Positions 60,746-64,000 of a stretch of DNA of 64,000 bases are shown here, one piece after another. The position numbers and the translations under genes are program-made. The stretch lies in the NCBI GenBank assembly GCA_017590115.1, contig JAGGNK010012448.1, positions 1,634,703 to 1,698,702 of the forward strand, written 5' to 3'. This DNA is from Montifringilla adamsi. Its lineage: Eukaryota > Chordata > Aves > Passeriformes > Passeridae. Position 1 is the first letter of the stretch. Each line of letters starts with the position of its first letter. Below the pieces are notes generated by a model that made no database searches, was not told the origin of the DNA, and saw only the letters and a list, made by a program, of their open reading frames with translations.

Positions 60746-63700
60746 ATATAACAAGTATGTTGTATCCTGTATCTTGTTGAGGAAACAGGTGAAGATGGAT
60801 CCTAGGAAAAGTTACAGATTTTTTCTTAAATTTTACATTAATACAAAGCATGGATGGATGTATATAAACACATATTTGAAACTGCCATAGAGGCAATGAT
60901 TTTAAAAGAAATAAATCTTTGAGTTATAAACTTTAGAAAGCAAAGAGGTGTTCTGGGCTCACTCTTGGAGTACTAGCAGTTTCTGTAGGTGAATTAAGTC
61001 TGGGGGATTTTATCATAATCTCCAAATAAAGCCCCAGTTTGTCAATATACTACATACAACAGGGTCAATTATATATACAGTTTGAACTGATGTATATCAC
61101 AGAATGAGAAGAAAGAGATTAAGTCAGTGAATTGAAATGGCTAAGGTTTGTCAAGTCATCTAACTTGGAATCTGTTTTGTACTTTCTTTTAGGAACTGCA
61201 ATTTAAGTTACTGAAGGTAGCTACTTTTAATCTCTTGAAGTTTGTTGTCAAATACTAGAGTGAGCTTTGGCACACAAAAAAAAAGACACTAAAGGGATTC
61301 ATTTAAAGTAATATAATACATATTTTGAGAAACGGCAGATTCTAGACATTCTGTGAATTGTTTGTTATTGCTCTTGTCCTATTTATACACCACCTGACAT
61401 GCATCTGTTATGCTTTTGACAAGTAAGCAAAGTATTTTAGATTTGTTCTAGGTTAACTTAATGACACTTGAAACAAAGGACAGTAAATAAACGGGAATAA
61501 ATGATAATAGGTTAGTAATGTACTTTTGTGACAGTCTGAAATCCTGAGCTGTAGATCCTTAGAAGAGGTAAAATGAACAACTCATAAATGGCAGCTACCA
61601 GCTGTTTAAAGAGTATCCTCAAATATTTCTCATTACTAGAACAGATTTTGGGATGTTTTAAAATGAAAGTGCAAACTCAGGTTGCTCTTACATTGAATAT
61701 CTACGCAATAATGAGACTGTAAAAAGCCTTATGAAATAGTGCAATAGGTATTATCCTGTAATGCTTTAGTTGGACATAGCATAAAGATTGGCGTGTGTAA
61801 GCAGAGCAGTCCTACCACCTGAACCCACTGCAGGTTCTTTAATATAGTTTTGACAACTTTTAGGGAATTTCTATGGCACCCTTCAAGGAGAATTCAACAG
61901 GTTTGTGCTGAAAATAGAAAAATTCAATGATCAATGTATTGGGAAAAGTTTCACTGTAATCCATTGTTCTACATGGAGTCTTCAAAGAGGCTTCACAAGC
62001 AGATCCCTCATAGGCACTTGAACCATCAGCAACACCAATTCCTTGAGCAGTTGCATAGGGCACCTGAGCCTTGTCATGGGTCCCTTCCCCACCCCAGCTC
62101 TGCTGCCCCAAGTTTCACCCTGTATTTTACAACTCCAGGAAAGTCCACAAGACAATAGTGAGGCTTGTTTCTTATCCCATCACCAAAGGAAACTAATCCC
62201 TGTCAAAGAGTCTTGCCCTTGGCATTCCTGCTTCCAGCCACTTAAACCCCTTTTTGCAGCAAAGCCTCCTTGCCCTCCACTCTGTCACAAATACAGCTGC
62301 TAAGCAGTCTCAGTTAGAATGTCCCTTTCACAACTAAAATATAATTTATTTTTAATGTCCTGGATTTGGATTCTTGTGCACTGAGTTTAGTAAAGTGCAA
62401 TAATTTAATCCTTTATTGATCTAGGAGTTTTGCTTTCCCTTTTTTTCTTGCTGTCTAGTGCTCTTGATATTAAGCAGCTAATTAAAAGTGTATTTCAGGT
62501 ATTTATATAGAGTTTTTTCTGATGTGGGGTCATCAGCCAAGCAACAATATTTAAAACAGAGAAAGGGAGGTAACTGAGGTGGCATTTATTAGTGCCTTGC
62601 CTCACCCTCTGCTTGGAGCAGGAAGTCTGCCCCAGAGCAGACTTATGGGGTTGCTATGGACACTAGCATACAATGCGCTGCAAACAGAAAAGGACTGAAC
62701 TTACCAGAGGGCCCTTCTGTCGAGTAAGTTTCAGCAATTTGGAAAATGTTGAACCTTTAAGGTTAATTTTTCAGCAGTAACAGTCAAACTAACATTTGTA
62801 ATAACAAATCATTAGCATTTGAGTATGTAGTACAAGTGTTTTGGTTACTTTATTTAGATGCATGCCAGAAGTAACTCAAGTTTCTGCTCAGATTTTGCCT
62901 CAGTTATTTTGTTCAAAGTCAGCTGGAGTCAAGTCTAAAGCACTTTCACAAATGAGCAGCTCAAAGTAAAGAGTCACAGCTGGAAAGAAATAGGGTAAAA
63001 TCTTGGGTATTAAGATCCTTTCAAGACCAAGATTAAGAAAAGTTTTATCAAGTCCAGAAGGGTTCTGCCTAGATGGAAACCATTGTCAGATCATGACCAT
63101 GTTGAGAAGGTAATTCAAAATGTAAATGTGGAATGGGAAATCTGCTCTCAAGTATGACCTGAGAAGTGTACTTTAGATGAGTTTTCTTGAAAGGTTTTAT
63201 TATGCTTCCTGTGTTAACCCGGATACGCAAATGTTGTTAAACAGGCTCAAACAGTGCAGAACTAATTAGCTGACATCAAAGACATTTCTTATTTGGAAGT
63301 GAATGAAGTAAACATGATCAACATGAACAAGATGAAAATTTTCTGTGAAATAAACAGAACATGACCAAGGCTGAGCTGTTCTTTATGTAAGCCTGACATC
63401 CTACATGAAATTGCTAATGCACCTTCAATTTTGAGCAAGCACCAGGTAGTCCAAACTTTATCAGAATATTTAGAAACAAATACAGAAGTGTACAAAACAC
63501 TAGAAAGCTTTTTATTTTTATATTTTTAATGCAGATGAAAATTAGGGACAACACTTCAAAGAAAGTGGTAGTATAAAACCAGAAAAGTGACTGTGCTTTT
63601 ATGCCACTTGTGTTAAAGGAAACAGAGCTTTGTGAACACACTATGTCAAGAAACAAAATTTCATCTGTGAAATCCATGTCTTTCTATAGATTCACTTTCT

Positions 63701-64000
63701 AAGACAAATAAACTTACAGGAACTTGCTATAGGACCTAATCATGTTGCAGAGTAACAAGTATCCAGCAAAGCACATTTTAAAAATCTTCGAATTATTTTT
63801 TGCAATAACTTCAAATGTGCTAAAAATATGTGTTTTGAAAAGCAAGAAAAAGGTTTTTCTAAAAGTTTTATATATTTAGAATTACAGAATTTTTCACTGC
63901 TGAATATACTCAAATGATACCTTTTGTTTGGGGTTCACTGTCTAGTAGTGCTTTGATCAGTAGTTCAGAAGCTAGAATTGGTATTCAGCATGGCTCTGCT

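Larger units (their letters stand above)
58331..64000. other. Intergenic DNA without recognised genes
   Basis: AT-rich sequence with the CAG repeat at 59191 and the inverted repeat at 60720. A CT-rich patch at about 62040-62300 has open frames on both strands but no recognisable product. RASEF, the expected downstream neighbour by synteny with human 9q21, was not seen. Confidence 0.55.

Overview
This window is vertebrate nuclear DNA, almost certainly avian. Coding sequence is sparse and split by GT/AG introns. The clearest interspersed repeats are chicken-repeat-1 (CR1) LINE fragments, the dominant avian retroposon. LTR-type repeats and long A-rich AAACC/CAAA tracts look like those I know from songbirds, so a passerine is my best guess (inference). 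No bacterial-type operon, CRISPR array, tRNA or rRNA was seen.

The only protein-coding gene I can support is FRMD3 (FERM domain-containing protein 3, protein 4.1O) on the + strand. Ten consecutive coding exons lie between 3684 and 40387. They join in one frame into 470 residues, from the FERM middle lobe through the FERM C-terminal PH-like lobe, the FERM-adjacent region and an acidic linker to a C-terminal membrane segment and stop. The amino-terminal part (roughly 125 residues by comparison with the ~597-residue human protein) is encoded upstream of the window. The 3' UTR follows the stop; candidate poly(A) signals lie at about 41987 and 43210.

Layout: 1-3683 is an upstream FRMD3 intron with two minus-strand CR1 fragments and A-rich tracts. 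3684-28370 holds nine exons with introns of 0.6 to 10.5 kb. 28371-39791 is the 11.4-kb last intron, with a plus-strand CR1, a diverged local direct duplication, a TATATC microsatellite and a 258-base assembly gap inside poly-A. 39792 to about 43.2 kb is the terminal exon and 3' UTR. From about 43.2 kb to the end I see no gene. That stretch contains a solo LTR with a 5-bp target-site duplication, a truncated inverted relative of it, another LTR-like fragment and three CR1 fragments.

I found no sign of a novel multi-gene system. The most notable observations are the cleanly bounded solo LTR just downstream of FRMD3, its inverted partner 11 kb away, the local duplication in the last intron, several perfect short inverted repeats and one weak splice donor. 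All alignments were done by eye.
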